Origin: CBDUXP01 sp965371225 [NCBI: uncultured bacterium]
Lineage (GTDB): Bacteria; Abyssobacteria; SURF-5; CBDUXP01
Direction: 5' to 3'
Assembly (NCBI GenBank): GCA_965371225.1
Contig: CBDUXP010000011.1
Location: forward strand, 25,607 to 89,606
DNA: 64,000 nucleotides
A program made the translations under genes and the position numbers. A model generated the notes under the pieces. The model was not told the origin of the DNA, made no database searches, and saw only the letters and a list, made by a program, of their open reading frames with translations. This document shows positions 32,963 to 43,206 of the stretch, piece after piece (positions within the stretch are counted from its first letter, which is position 1; the number at the start of each line of letters is the position of its first letter).

Positions 32963-33574
32963 CTAGCGCAGCAGGCCGAGGAATTCGGAGCGGGACTTGT
33001 CGTCGTCACGGAATTCGCCGAGCATGCAACTGGTGGCGCTGACGGAATCCTGCTTCTCCACGCCGCGCATCATCATGCAGAAGTGGTGCGCTTCGAGAAT
33101 GACGCCGACGCCGCGCGGCTGCACCGCCTGTTCCACCGCCGCGGCGATCTGGATGGTCATGCGTTCCTGCACCTGGAGGCGGCGCGCGAAGAGGTCCACG
33201 AGCCGGGGAATCTTCGACAGGCCGATGATGCGCCCGTCGCTGATGTAGCCCACGTGCGCCCGGCCGAAGAACGGCAGCATGTGGTGTTCGCACATGGAGT
33301 AGAACTCGATGTCCTTGACCACGATCATCTCCGCGCCCGGCTCGTCGAAGATGGCGCCGTTCACCATCTCCTCGACCGTTTGCGCGTACCCCTGGGTGAG
33401 GAACCGCAGCGCCTTCTCCACGCGCTGCGGCGTTTTGCGCAGGCCGTCGCGCGCCGGGTCCTCGCCCAGGTGCTGCAGCAAGTCATGGATCAGCGGCACG
33501 ATGGGACTGGGCTCAGCTCCCTCGGCGGGGTCCTCGGCCTTGAGGACATCGACTCCTCGATACACCGTCGTCAT
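32963..33574 (-). CDS. folE: GTP cyclohydrolase I
   Basis: 203 residues, standard length. Zinc ligands C95 and H98 ([11 protein letters not shown]) and C166 ([11 protein letters not shown]) are visible, with the signature [23 protein letters not shown]. It converts GTP to 7,8-dihydroneopterin triphosphate, the first step of folate and biopterin synthesis. It heads the operon folE, zinc-ribbon protein, pterin synthase. No other folate gene is present, so its output may go to a pterin cofactor through the downstream synthase. Confidence 0.97.
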   Translation of the reverse strand: MTTVYRGVDVLKAEDPAEGAEPSPIVPLIHDLLQHLGEDPARDGLRKTPQRVEKALRFLTQGYAQTVEEMVNGAIFDEPGAEMIVVKDIEFYSMCEHHMLPFFGRAHVGYISDGRIIGLSKIPRLVDLFARRLQVQERMTIQIAAAVEQAVQPRGVGVILEAHHFCMMMRGVEKQDSVSATSCMLGEFRDDDKSRSEFLGLLR

Positions 33575-33716
33575 GGAATTCCGTATCTCCTGCCGGGGCG
33601 GGTGGGGCGCCCGCCCAGGTCCGAGCGTATTCTATCGCGTGCCCGGACCCCCTGCTACCGGCGTACGCGGGGGGCTGGATGGGATCGCCCGCGGGGAGGG
33701 ATTAAGGTAACGGACC

Positions 33717-35186
33717 ATGCTAGTCACGCTGGACGGCTCGGGGCCGCTCTATCAGCAACTGTACGCCGCGCTGCGCAGCGCCATCCTGGAGGGGCGGCTG
33801 AAACCCGGCGCCCGCCTGCCGTCCACCCGCACCCTCGCCCGGGACGCCGGGGTCTCCCGCAACACCGCCCTGCTGGCCTACGATCAATTGCTCGCGGAGG
33901 GGTACGCCGTGGGGAAGCGCGGCTCGGGCACCTACGTGGCCGCGGAGCTGCCGGAGTCTCAACTGGCGGCGCGCCGCACGGCGTCGGCGGACCCACGAGC
34001 GGGCGCCGCCTCGCCCCGCCTCTCCGAGTACGGTCGCCGGCTGGTGGACGGCCCCGACTTCCGGCTGGAACGGCCGGCCGTGGATCGCAAACGGGTGTAC
34101 TTCGACTTTCGGTATGGCGAACCGGCCGTCGGCGAATTTCCGCAGGACACCTGGCGGCGGCTGCTGTTGCGGCGAACGCGGTCCGCCTCCCAGCGGTCGC
34201 TCGCCTACGGGCCCCCGGCCGGATGCCCGGCGCTGCGGGAGGCGATCGCCGATTACCTGAGGCGGGCCCGCGCCGTGAAGTGCACGGCGGACCAGGTGAT
34301 CGTCGTCAGCGGCTCGCAGCAGGCGCTGGACCTGTGCGCCCGCGTGCTCCTCGATGCGGGGGACCGGGTGCTGCTGGAGGATCCGACGTACCAGGGCGCG
34401 CGCAATGTGTTCCTGGCCGCCGGCGCGTCGCTGGTGACGCTCCCCGTGGACGGCGATGGATTGGACGTGTCGCAACTCGCGCGCGCGGCGCGCCAGGTGC
34501 GCCTCGCCTACGTGACACCGTCGCACCAGTTTCCCGCCGGCGCGATCCTGGCCTTGCCGCGGCGCCTGGCCCTCCTCGCGTGGGCGCAGCAGACGGGGGC
34601 GTATCTGTTGGAGGACGATTACGACAGCGAGTTCCGGTACGACGGCCGACCGGTCGAGTCGATGCAGGGCCTCGATACCGCCGGCCGCGTTATTTATATC
34701 GGCACGGTTTCGAAAGTGTTGTTCCCCGCACTGCGGATCGGGTATCTGGTGTTGCCCGATGCGCTGGTAGAACCGTTTACGACGGCAAAATGGTTGACGG
34801 ACCGGGGCAGCGCGACGCTCGAACAGGAGGCGCTGGCGGACTTCATTTCGGGTGGGCATTTCGAGCGCCACTTGCGCCGGTCGCGGACGCGCAATGCGGA
34901 GCGCCGCGCGGTGCTGCTGGACGCGCTGCAGACCCACCTCGGGGACCGCGCGGCCGTGATGGGCGCGAACGCGGGCATCCACCTCGTCCTCTGGTTCCCG
35001 GCCATTCCCGCCGCCGGGGAGGCGGCGCTGATCCAGCGCGCGGCGGCCGCCGGGGTGGGCGTGTACCCCATCGCCCCGTACTTTGCGGCACCGCCGCAGC
35101 CCGCGGGGTTGCTTCTGGGCTACGCCGCGCTGGACACGGCCGGCATTCGCGAAGGGATCGCCCGGCTCGCCACAGTGGTGGACTGA
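33717..35186 (+). CDS. MocR/PdxR-type GntR regulator with aminotransferase domain
   Basis: 489 residues. An N-terminal GntR winged helix-turn-helix (GPLYQQLYAALRSAILEGRLKPG, then LPSTRTLARDAGVSRNTA) is fused to a fold-type I aminotransferase domain. The PLP-binding lysine is K333 (TVSKVLFPALRIGY) and the PLP-contact motifs are DDYDSEFRY and VTPSHQFPAG. MocR proteins bind PLP and act as transcription regulators of vitamin B6, GABA or amino-acid genes. No obvious target gene is adjacent: the divergent neighbour is the folE operon, which it may regulate. Confidence 0.93.
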   Translation: MLVTLDGSGPLYQQLYAALRSAILEGRLKPGARLPSTRTLARDAGVSRNTALLAYDQLLAEGYAVGKRGSGTYVAAELPESQLAARRTASADPRAGAASPRLSEYGRRLVDGPDFRLERPAVDRKRVYFDFRYGEPAVGEFPQDTWRRLLLRRTRSASQRSLAYGPPAGCPALREAIADYLRRARAVKCTADQVIVVSGSQQALDLCARVLLDAGDRVLLEDPTYQGARNVFLAAGASLVTLPVDGDGLDVSQLARAARQVRLAYVTPSHQFPAGAILALPRRLALLAWAQQTGAYLLEDDYDSEFRYDGRPVESMQGLDTAGRVIYIGTVSKVLFPALRIGYLVLPDALVEPFTTAKWLTDRGSATLEQEALADFISGGHFERHLRRSRTRNAERRAVLLDALQTHLGDRAAVMGANAGIHLVLWFPAIPAAGEAALIQRAAAAGVGVYPIAPYFAAPPQPAGLLLGYAALDTAGIREGIARLATVVD

Positions 35187-35201
35187 GCCCGCGGCCGGGG
35201 C

Positions 35202-38200
35202 CTAAACCGAATCGGATTGGGGTTGCAGGCCGGCGCGCACGCACCCCAGCAGCGCGGCCGAGCGATACGGTTTTTGGAGAAACCCGTTCAACCCCTGGTC
35301 GGCGAAGCGGTCCATCGCCTCCTGTTCGGAGTAGCCCGTGGTCAGAATGACGGGCAGGTCCCGGCGGCGTTGGCGGAGGTGCTGGAGCGTTTCGTGGCCG
35401 CTCATGCGCGGCATCGTCATGTCGAGCACCACCGCCGCGATCTCGTCGGCATGTTCGGCAAACACCTCCAACGCCTCGACTCCGTCGCGGGCCGTGACCA
35501 CGGCAAACCCGCCCCGCTCCAGAATCCGCTGGGCCACGGTCACCACGTTGGGGTCATCGTCCACCACCAGGATGGTGCCCGAACAGGGTTCGCCGCCGGA
35601 GTCCTGCGCCGGCTTGGCCCGGGTGGGGACGGGGACAGTCGAGGCCGGTAGGTAGACCGTGAACGTGGTGCCTTCTCCCGGCAGGCTCTCGACGGTTATC
35701 CCCCCGTGGTGGCTGCGCACGATGCCGAGCACCCCCGCCAAGCCCAGCCCGCGCCCGGCGAACTTTGTGGTGAAGAAGGGATCGAACATGCGGGCCTGCG
35801 TCTCCGCGTCCATCCCGCAGCCTGTGTCTTGCACCTGGAGGTACGCGTAGGAGCCGTCCCCCAGCGGCTCCCCGTGGAGCGGGATGGGGCCTGCCGCCAC
35901 CTCCGCCGCCGAACGCACGCCCGTGCGCACCCCCACCACCCCGTCCACGTCGCCGATGGCATCAGAGGCGTTGATCACCAGGTTCATCACAATCTGGCGC
36001 ACCTGCGAGGCATCCGCTTCCACCGCGGGCAGGTCCCGCGCCAGGTCGAACTGGACGAGCACGTTCTTGGAGATGGACACGTCCAGCAGGTGGGTCATTT
36101 CCTCGACCATCTCGCTCAGGTCGATGGGCTCGACCACGAACCGGCCCTTGCCCGCATAGGCCAGCAGTTGCCGGGTCAAATCGCTCGCCCGTTCCGCGGC
36201 CGTTTCAATCCCCTCCAAGTAGCGGCGCACAGGGGCCTTGGCGCCCACCTCGCCCAGGGCGAGCCCCGCATTGCCCATGACCGAAACCAGCAGGTTGTTG
36301 AAGTCGTGCGCGATGCCGCCGGCCAGCACCCCCAGGCTCTCCAGCTTCTGCGCGTGCAGCAGCGCGGCCTCGGCGTGCCGGTATTCCGTGACGTCTTCCA
36401 CGATCGCTTGGCAGCCGGTGACCGCCCCCGCCCGATCGAAGGTGGGGGCCAGGTGGAACCGGAGTTCCAGCGCCTTGCCCCAGGCCGACACATAACTCAC
36501 CTCCGCATGCTGCCGCTCCCCAGAGCGCATGCACCGGCCGACCACGTCCGCGACCCCGGCCTCGATGAGGGGGGGAAACTCCAGCAGGTTGATGGCCAGC
36601 GTCGCCTCGACCGATGGGGAACCCATCATCTCGACCACGTTCTCGTTTGCCGTCAGGATCTTGCCCGTGAGGTCGCACGCGATCACGCCGAGCGGCGCAT
36701 CCTGCACCAGCCGCCGGTAGCGGACCTCACTCTCCAGCAGGGCGAGGCGGGCGTCCTCCCGATCCATGGCGCCCGCGAGACTCGCCGCGATCGCACCCAG
36801 AATCGAAATCTCCTCTTCCGTCCACTCCCGCGCGGTGCGGCAATCGTCAAACCCGATCGAGCCCCACGGGCGGTGGTGGAGGAAGATGGGGACCAAGAGG
36901 CGCGACTGCATGTTGAACGGGCCCAGGCGTTGCAGCTCTGGCGGGAGGTCGGCGAACCGGACGTGCGTGACCTCCCCGCGTTGCAACTGCTCGTACCAGC
37001 TCAGCAGGAGGGGATGGTCGATGGGGATCGCTTGGACCTGCCCATCGGTCGAGAGGGCCGGCACGCGCTCGTGCTGCCACGAGTACCGCTCGGAGAACAG
37101 GGGAGCCCCGGTCTCCGGATGCCGGTGCGTCTCCACCAGGTACACGCGATCCACGTCGCACGCGCGGCCCAAAGCTTCCATGGCTTGGCGGATGGCCGCG
37201 GCGTGGTCGGGGGTGGTCAGGAGGAGATTCGTGGCATCGGCTACGCCGCGCAGGAGGTCGCGCTGGTGCTGCAGTTGGGCCGCGGCCGCTCGGCGCTGCG
37301 AAATGTCGCGGGCGAACGCGAGGCACCGGAGTTCCCCGTCCACCGTGATGAGGCTCAGCGTGAGGTCAATGGCAATCTCGCTGCCGTCGCGATCGAGCAG
37401 CTCCGTCTCGATCGTCCGCCCAATCGGGTCGGAGGAACCGAGCCGGTGCACTTCCTCCAACACCTCGGCCGCCCGCTCCCGGAGTTCGGGGGGGAGGAGG
37501 CGTTCTATCAGCGAGTGTCCCACCACCTCCTCAGCCGGCCAGCCGAAGATGCGTGCGGCGGCCGCATTCCAGGATCGCCCAATCCCCCGCGTGTCAAACG
37601 TGAACACCGCATCCTGCGCGCCCTCGAAGATGGCCCGGTAGGTCCGCTCGCTGTGCTCCCGGGCGCGCTCGGCCGCCATCTGTTGCGTCACGTCCCGCAG
37701 CCGCAGGCTGAACACCCGCGCGCCCCGGTTGTGGGCTGGGAGCGGCGTGGCGGCGAGGCGCAGGCAGCGGTCGTCGTCGTCCCGGAGCTGGTAGAAGTGC
37801 TCCTGATGGCGGCGGCTGTGAGCGGTCATGAGCTGCTGGAGCGCCTGGGGTTCCAGCGGTTCGTGGGTGCCGGACTCCGGGGTCAGCCGCGTGGCCAGCA
37901 AGGCGAAGAGATTGGCCCCGGGATACAGGTTCCGCGGACCCAGCAGGTCCTGCGCGGCCGGGTTCACGTACAGCACGTGGCCCGTGGCATCCATCAGCAC
38001 CACCCCGTCCGGATCGTGCCGGGTAATCTCCTCCAGCGCCACGGGCAGCGCGCCGAAGATACCGGAGCGGTACATGGCCACCACGAACATGCCCGTCGTC
38101 ACCGCGAGCGCGATGCTCGTGGGATCGAAGCGCGGGTCGGGCCACAGTAAATAGCCCACGTTGGCCGCCAGGGTCAGACCCATGGCTAGCATCATGAGGG

Positions 38201-38729
38201 TGACGTGGGTCGTGGGCCCCTCGCCCTTCAGGCGGCGCCGCAGCCACCAATACACCCCCAGGATGCCCAGGTTGAGCGCGTAGGCCCAGACCACCATGAG
38301 CCAGAACATCCAGTGAAATTCGCTGCGCGCGCTGCCCGCCTGGGCCGTCAGGAACTGGCCGTGCCAGGGCGTGGTGACCATCGCGACCCAGAAGGCCACG
38401 CCCATGGCGAGGGGGGAGCGCGCCCACACGCTGCGCGCACCGGGGACCGGAAAGCCCTGGGTTTCGGAGAAGCGCAGCGCCAGGAACCACCAACTCACCG
38501 TGAGGCCGATCACCCCCACGTATTCCAGCGCGAGCCAGCCGAAGTGCCAGCCGGGGTCGGAGACCAGGTAGGTGGAAACCAGATCGCCCCCGCACCACAA
38601 CAGCCCGGCCACCTGCATGTACCCGACCACGGGCCACAGGGGCCAGGGGGGCCGGCGCAGATGGACGTACACCAGCAGACAGACAAACAAGGCCGAGGCG
38701 GCGACGCTCGGCAGCATCCAGACTGTCAC
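35202..38729 (-). CDS. 7TM hybrid sensor histidine kinase with PAS, GAF and receiver domains
   Basis: 1175 residues. Residues 1-225 form a seven-helix membrane domain of the histidine-kinase 7TM type. PAS 1 (about 235-350) and PAS 2 (about 360-490) are followed by a GAF domain (about 500-670) and PAS 3 (about 680-795). The phosphoacceptor is H808 (GGIAHDFNNLL). The HATPase has N-box NLVINASDAI, DTGCGM and GLGLAGV. A C-terminal receiver has D1103 (VVLDMTMPRMSG) and K in FLQKPY. Such hybrid kinases need a phosphotransfer partner, and none is encoded here, so the output is unknown. Convergent with the MocR gene. Confidence 0.92.
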   Translation of the reverse strand: MTVWMLPSVAASALFVCLLVYVHLRRPPWPLWPVVGYMQVAGLLWCGGDLVSTYLVSDPGWHFGWLALEYVGVIGLTVSWWFLALRFSETQGFPVPGARSVWARSPLAMGVAFWVAMVTTPWHGQFLTAQAGSARSEFHWMFWLMVVWAYALNLGILGVYWWLRRRLKGEGPTTHVTLMMLAMGLTLAANVGYLLWPDPRFDPTSIALAVTTGMFVVAMYRSGIFGALPVALEEITRHDPDGVVLMDATGHVLYVNPAAQDLLGPRNLYPGANLFALLATRLTPESGTHEPLEPQALQQLMTAHSRRHQEHFYQLRDDDDRCLRLAATPLPAHNRGARVFSLRLRDVTQQMAAERAREHSERTYRAIFEGAQDAVFTFDTRGIGRSWNAAAARIFGWPAEEVVGHSLIERLLPPELRERAAEVLEEVHRLGSSDPIGRTIETELLDRDGSEIAIDLTLSLITVDGELRCLAFARDISQRRAAAAQLQHQRDLLRGVADATNLLLTTPDHAAAIRQAMEALGRACDVDRVYLVETHRHPETGAPLFSERYSWQHERVPALSTDGQVQAIPIDHPLLLSWYEQLQRGEVTHVRFADLPPELQRLGPFNMQSRLLVPIFLHHRPWGSIGFDDCRTAREWTEEEISILGAIAASLAGAMDREDARLALLESEVRYRRLVQDAPLGVIACDLTGKILTANENVVEMMGSPSVEATLAINLLEFPPLIEAGVADVVGRCMRSGERQHAEVSYVSAWGKALELRFHLAPTFDRAGAVTGCQAIVEDVTEYRHAEAALLHAQKLESLGVLAGGIAHDFNNLLVSVMGNAGLALGEVGAKAPVRRYLEGIETAAERASDLTRQLLAYAGKGRFVVEPIDLSEMVEEMTHLLDVSISKNVLVQFDLARDLPAVEADASQVRQIVMNLVINASDAIGDVDGVVGVRTGVRSAAEVAAGPIPLHGEPLGDGSYAYLQVQDTGCGMDAETQARMFDPFFTTKFAGRGLGLAGVLGIVRSHHGGITVESLPGEGTTFTVYLPASTVPVPTRAKPAQDSGGEPCSGTILVVDDDPNVVTVAQRILERGGFAVVTARDGVEALEVFAEHADEIAAVVLDMTMPRMSGHETLQHLRQRRRDLPVILTTGYSEQEAMDRFADQGLNGFLQKPYRSAALLGCVRAGLQPQSDSV

Positions 38730-38812
38730 GACTTCCCAGTATCCTCGCGCGCGTGCTTGGGCACGGCAGTGCAGCCACCCACCGTCCCCACGTGGCAGCC
38801 ACCAAAGAGACC

Positions 38813-38855
38813 GTAATTATGATCTTATAGTATTTTATCATATTACTACTGATTC
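38813..38855. promoter_or_regulatory. AT-rich divergent promoter island
   Basis: A 40-base segment almost free of G+C, in a high-GC background, between the hybrid kinase and the luciferase-like gene. It contains TATGAT and ATCATA half-sites separated by 13 bases, arranged as an inverted repeat, so it could be an operator. A second TATGAT at 38920-38925, followed by GGGG, lies 23 bases before ATG 38949. Confidence 0.4.
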
Positions 38856-38948
38856 TGCTGACAAGGCTAGACTGCCACTCAGCCCGCAAGACGCCGCGGT
38901 GTGCCCCGGCCGCGGGACGTATGATGGGGCCCCACACGGAGGACTCCC

Positions 38949-39956
38949 ATGCCGGATCGCACAAGCCTGGTGGCGTTTTGGAAAAACTACGACCGCCACC
39001 TCTACCTGCGCGCGGCGGAACTGGCCGACGATCTCGGCTACGACACGTTCTGGGTGCCGGAGGCTTGGGGCTACGAGGTCTTCTCCCTGTTGACCGAGAT
39101 TGCCGGCCGCACCAAACACATCAAGATCGGCACCGGCATCGTCAATGTCTTTAGCCGCAGTCCCGGCCTCCTGGCCATGCACGCCGCCACCTTGGACGAG
39201 ATCAGCGAAGGCCGGTTCGTGCTGGGGCTCGGCACCAGCGGCGCCCGCGTGATCGAAGGGTTCCACGGGCGCGCCTACAAGCGCCCCCTGACCCAGATCA
39301 AGGATGTGATCCGCATCGTGCGCGCATTGCTCGCCGGCGAGACGCTGTCCACCGCCGGCGCGGAGCTGCACGAGTACCGCCCGTTCCGGTTGGAAATGAC
39401 CCCGGCGCGGCCGCACATTCCCATCTACGTGGCCAGCCTCAAGCAGAAAGCCATCGAAACCATCGGCGAGCTGGCCGACGGCTGGATGCCGACGTTCTGG
39501 CCCGCGCAGGAACTCCACGTGGGGCGGGCATGGATCGCCGCCGGCGCCGCCCGGGCCGGGCGCGATCCCGCCGCAGTGGAGACCGCGCCGTTCACCACCG
39601 TGCTGCCCATGCCGGGGGAGGCCGGGACGCAGATGGCCAAACAGTTGATCGGCTTCTACATCGGCGGCATGGGCGATTACTACACGGAACTCATCTCCAC
39701 CTTCGGTCACGGCGACACGTGCGCCGAGGTGGAGCGCCTCTACCGGGACAAGGCCACACGGGCGCAAGCGTACGACGCCGTGTCCGACGAGTTGGTCGAG
39801 CAGCTGACCATCGCCGGCGAGCCGGCCTACTGTATCGAAGAGCTGCAGCGACGCCGGGAAGCCAACGGCATCGGCCAACCTATCCTCAACCTCCCGACCG
39901 GCATGCCCGGGGAAATCGTCGAGCAGTTCATCACCGGCATGGCCCCGCAGCACTAG
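38949..39956 (+). CDS. LLM-class (luciferase-like) oxidoreductase, probably F420-dependent
   Basis: 335 residues. The TIM-barrel bacterial-luciferase family pattern runs through [55 protein letters not shown] and [17 protein letters not shown]. The central GTGIVN and RFVLGLG motifs fit the F420-dependent Mer-like group more than FMN-dependent luciferases. Substrate unknown. ATG 38949 has GGAGG six bases upstream. No F420-biosynthesis gene is in the window, so the cofactor assignment rests on family resemblance. Confidence 0.88.
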   Translation: MPDRTSLVAFWKNYDRHLYLRAAELADDLGYDTFWVPEAWGYEVFSLLTEIAGRTKHIKIGTGIVNVFSRSPGLLAMHAATLDEISEGRFVLGLGTSGARVIEGFHGRAYKRPLTQIKDVIRIVRALLAGETLSTAGAELHEYRPFRLEMTPARPHIPIYVASLKQKAIETIGELADGWMPTFWPAQELHVGRAWIAAGAARAGRDPAAVETAPFTTVLPMPGEAGTQMAKQLIGFYIGGMGDYYTELISTFGHGDTCAEVERLYRDKATRAQAYDAVSDELVEQLTIAGEPAYCIEELQRRREANGIGQPILNLPTGMPGEIVEQFITGMAPQH

Positions 39957-39996
39957 ACGCCGGGCGGGTCGCCGCGGAACGTTCGGGCCGCGGGCC

Positions 39997-42930
39997 CTAC
40001 CGTGGGCTGGCCGCGCTCTGGCCCGCGCCGTCGGGCTCGGGCAGGGTCGGCGCATCGGGCAGGCCGGCGAGCACGGCTTTCGACGCGGCGGGGCCGCGCG
40101 CTCCGCGGTGGCGCAGCCGCTGCAGGCGTTGCAGCCCTTCCTGCGCCGCGGTGTGATCCGGCGCCAAGGCCAACACCCGCTGCCAACTGCGCCGCGCCGC
40201 GTTGTACCGGCCCAAGACCACCTCCGTCACCGCCAACATATGCCACGCGGGCACGAATTCCGGCGCGAGCGAGATCGCCCGGTCGAAGCTGCGCGCGGCC
40301 GGTTGCGACGCGCCTTTCGCCAGTTGCGCCCGGCCCAGCAGACACCAGTGCTCCGCCTGCTCCGGCCCGTAGCTGGTGGCGCGTTCGCCCGCGACCACCG
40401 CCGCACGGGCGCGGCCGCCCGCCAGCAGGCCGTTGCCCAATCCACACCAGCTCACCGGATCGCCGGGGTCCAGCTTCAGTGCGCGGGCGAACGCCCGGCG
40501 GGCGAGCCACGTTTGGCCAGCCCGCAGGTGCACCTCGCCGGCACTGCGCCACACGTGGCTCACGTCGGGAGCCAGGCGCGTCGCCCGCTGCGCCACCGCT
40601 GCGGCGCTGCGCGCGTCGCCGGCGGCCATGAGCGTTTCCGCGTAGGCGCACCACAAGTCCGCGCGGCCGGGGTCGCGTTCCACGGCCCGTTCCCAACTGT
40701 GCCGGGCCCCGGCCACGTCCCCCCGGGCGTGTTGCACCTCGGCCAGAATCGCCCACGTATCAGCGCTGTCCTCTTCCGCGGCCAACGCGTCCTCGCACAC
40801 GGTCCGCGCCTCGTCCAGCAGGCCGACGCGCACCAATTGGCGCGCCACGATCAAGAGGCCGCTGGTGTGGTGGCCCGGCAACCGGCTGAGCGCGCGCCCC
40901 GCCCGGAGCGCCATGCGCGGGTGCTCCAGCCGGTCGGCCCACTCCGCCATGCGGCGCCACGCGGGCGCCCACGCGGGCGCCATGGCGAGCGTGAACTGCA
41001 ACAGGCGCAATGCGGGGCCGCGCCGCCCCTGGCGCCAGTGCAGTTCAGCGCCGAGCAATCCTGCCGCGGGCATGGGCCGCCGGGCGGACATGGCGCGCAT
41101 GATGCAGTCCATACCGGCCGGCTCATCGCCCGCCCGGAGGCGCGCGCGGGCCAGCCCCAGCCATGCCGCGCCGGAGTCCGGATCCAGGTCCGTCGCCTGC
41201 CCGTACGCGGCGGCCGTGCGCTCCGGATCGTCGAGCGCCGCCAGCAATTCGCCTTGCAGGCACCACAGCGCCACGGCATCCGGCCGCAAGTGCAGCGCAT
41301 GGTCCATGGCGCCCAACGCGGTGAGCAGGTCCTGGCGGGTCTCCGGCGTCAGCCCAGAGCTGACCGGCGGCACGTGGTCGAGCGCCAGTTGCGCCGCCTT
41401 GGCGCTGCGGGTGGTGGCCACGTCCGGCCGGTCGGCGAACAACTGCAACCGGCGACCCCAAGCCCGAAACTCTTCGGAGTGGGGTTGCAGGGCCGTCAGT
41501 TGCTGCACGCTGCGGGCGGCACCCGCATAGGCGCCCTGGTATTCCAGCGCGAGCGCGCGCCCCTGCCACGCTTCGCTGTCGAGGGGATTGGCCCGGAGCG
41601 CCCGGGTGAACGTCGCGGAGGCGGTCGCGTGATCCCCCCGGTCCAGCGCCAGGAACGCCGCCGCCAGCGCCGGCTCCGCCCAGTGGGGAGCCAGCTCCAT
41701 CGCTTGCCGGCGCAGGGTTTCCGACCGGGCCTCATCGCCCTGGAGTTCCACCACCTGCGCGAGCGTCAGCAGGGCGCCGGGATCGTGGGGCGCAAGGTGG
41801 ACCGCCCGTTCGGCGGCGGGCACCGCATCCGCCACGTCCTCCCGCGTCGCCACCAGCGCGCGCACGTACACCTGCCACACGCGCGAGTCCTCTTGGCAAT
41901 CGCTCAGGGCACCGGCGGCGAGCGCCATCGCCTCGTCCAGGTTATTCGTTTGCAGCGTGGCCTCGGCCAGTCCCAGCCGCGCGTCCAGCGACCAGGGCGC
42001 GAGCGCGAGCGCGCGCCGGAAGGCCCCCTCGCCCAATTCGTAACAGCCGAACTGCAGCAGTTGGTAGCCGTGATGCACGCTGGTCTGGTATTCGGGCGCA
42101 AAGCGCGGTGTGTGCGTAGGGAACGTGCGCTCCTCGCCGGAGGGCAGCACCTTCGCCTCGCGGAGCAGGGCTTCCAGCGCTTCGGCCGCGTCACCCAACA
42201 GGGAGAAGCGGGCCCGGGCGGCCGGGGCGCACCGCTCCACCACGCGCTGCAGCCGGCTGCGCACGTCGCTGGACGTCTGCGCCCAGCGCACGCGGGCGGC
42301 CGTGGGGGCGGCGGCGTCCATGCCGAACAAGTGCGCGAGCAGCACGCCGCACGCGGCCAACACATCCGGGTGGCGGCTCGGACGCCCGAACGCGGAGGTG
42401 GTCGGATCAGTCAGCCACAGGTTCGCCAGGCCGTCCGCGTGGACGTTGGCCGGATGCAGGATGGCGGGCGCGGCGAATCCGGCCGCCACGAAGTCGTGAG
42501 TGGTGCGACAGAGTTCGGTCGCGCCGATGATCACGCGCCCGAGTTCTTCCTGATCGTCGCGCAGGGTTTCGGCGAGCGTGGGACTGGGCAGCAGCTCCTG
42601 CGTCAGGTACGTGCGGTCGTTCCACACGCGCAGGCCGTGCACCTCAGGCGAGCCGACGGGGGATTCCCTGCCCACCCACCGCTCGGCGTACCGCCGGAAC
42701 TCCGCCAGTTGGCGGGCGTCCTCGGTGCGCAGCGTCTTCCAAGCCGACAGCAGCCCGGCCGCGGCGTCGTACACGATGCTGACCGTGGCCACGCGTCCCG
42801 CGCGCAGGGCGAGCACTTGGCACGATCCCGCGAAGGTGTCGCCGACGGGGGCCGCGGCCCCGGGCAGCATGGCGCCGACAGCCCGAGTTTCCCCCCGGCA
42901 CGGGTTCCAAGTGCGCGTTGGTGCGCTCAT
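39997..42930 (-). CDS. Pseudokinase-TPR protein
   Basis: 977 residues from ATG 42928-42930. Residues 30-190 can be aligned by eye to a protein kinase: GDTFAGSCQVLALRAG resembles a glycine-rich loop region, K65 (SAWKTL) resembles the beta-3 lysine, and ILHPANVHADGLANLWLTDP (157-176) occupies the place of the catalytic loop through DFG. The HRD aspartate is absent (LHPANV) and DFG reads DPT, so activity as a kinase is unlikely. From residue 320 there are about 17 TPR units. Some relatives use the pseudokinase as a scaffold. The role is inferred. A longer start 35 codons upstream exists. Confidence 0.65.
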   Translation of the reverse strand: MSAPTRTWNPCRGETRAVGAMLPGAAAPVGDTFAGSCQVLALRAGRVATVSIVYDAAAGLLSAWKTLRTEDARQLAEFRRYAERWVGRESPVGSPEVHGLRVWNDRTYLTQELLPSPTLAETLRDDQEELGRVIIGATELCRTTHDFVAAGFAAPAILHPANVHADGLANLWLTDPTTSAFGRPSRHPDVLAACGVLLAHLFGMDAAAPTAARVRWAQTSSDVRSRLQRVVERCAPAARARFSLLGDAAEALEALLREAKVLPSGEERTFPTHTPRFAPEYQTSVHHGYQLLQFGCYELGEGAFRRALALAPWSLDARLGLAEATLQTNNLDEAMALAAGALSDCQEDSRVWQVYVRALVATREDVADAVPAAERAVHLAPHDPGALLTLAQVVELQGDEARSETLRRQAMELAPHWAEPALAAAFLALDRGDHATASATFTRALRANPLDSEAWQGRALALEYQGAYAGAARSVQQLTALQPHSEEFRAWGRRLQLFADRPDVATTRSAKAAQLALDHVPPVSSGLTPETRQDLLTALGAMDHALHLRPDAVALWCLQGELLAALDDPERTAAAYGQATDLDPDSGAAWLGLARARLRAGDEPAGMDCIMRAMSARRPMPAAGLLGAELHWRQGRRGPALRLLQFTLAMAPAWAPAWRRMAEWADRLEHPRMALRAGRALSRLPGHHTSGLLIVARQLVRVGLLDEARTVCEDALAAEEDSADTWAILAEVQHARGDVAGARHSWERAVERDPGRADLWCAYAETLMAAGDARSAAAVAQRATRLAPDVSHVWRSAGEVHLRAGQTWLARRAFARALKLDPGDPVSWCGLGNGLLAGGRARAAVVAGERATSYGPEQAEHWCLLGRAQLAKGASQPAARSFDRAISLAPEFVPAWHMLAVTEVVLGRYNAARRSWQRVLALAPDHTAAQEGLQRLQRLRHRGARGPAASKAVLAGLPDAPTLPEPDGAGQSAASPR

Positions 42931-43206
42931 GTGTTCATCTCGCGCCGTTCCGCGACGCGTCCCCACCTGCGCCAGGCCGCCACTCCGCGCCATGCGCAAA
43001 AGTCTTCCGTCGTGTTGCGAACCACGTTTGCGCACACGCTATCGTGCTGCGCGCGCGGCGGCAAGTGAAAAATAATCACCCCGGCAAAGTCAGCGACCCG
43101 AGTTGCGCCGCGCTAGCAGTGCGGGCAGTTTCTATTCGGCGCCGGGTCCACCACTGACCAGAATCAGGACAATTTCCGGCCGGCAGCAGAACCGCACCTG
43201 CGGCGC

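Noticed and set aside
39997-42930. Active Ser/Thr kinase with TPRs
   Set aside because: The HRD aspartate and DFG motif are missing, so only a pseudokinase is proposed.
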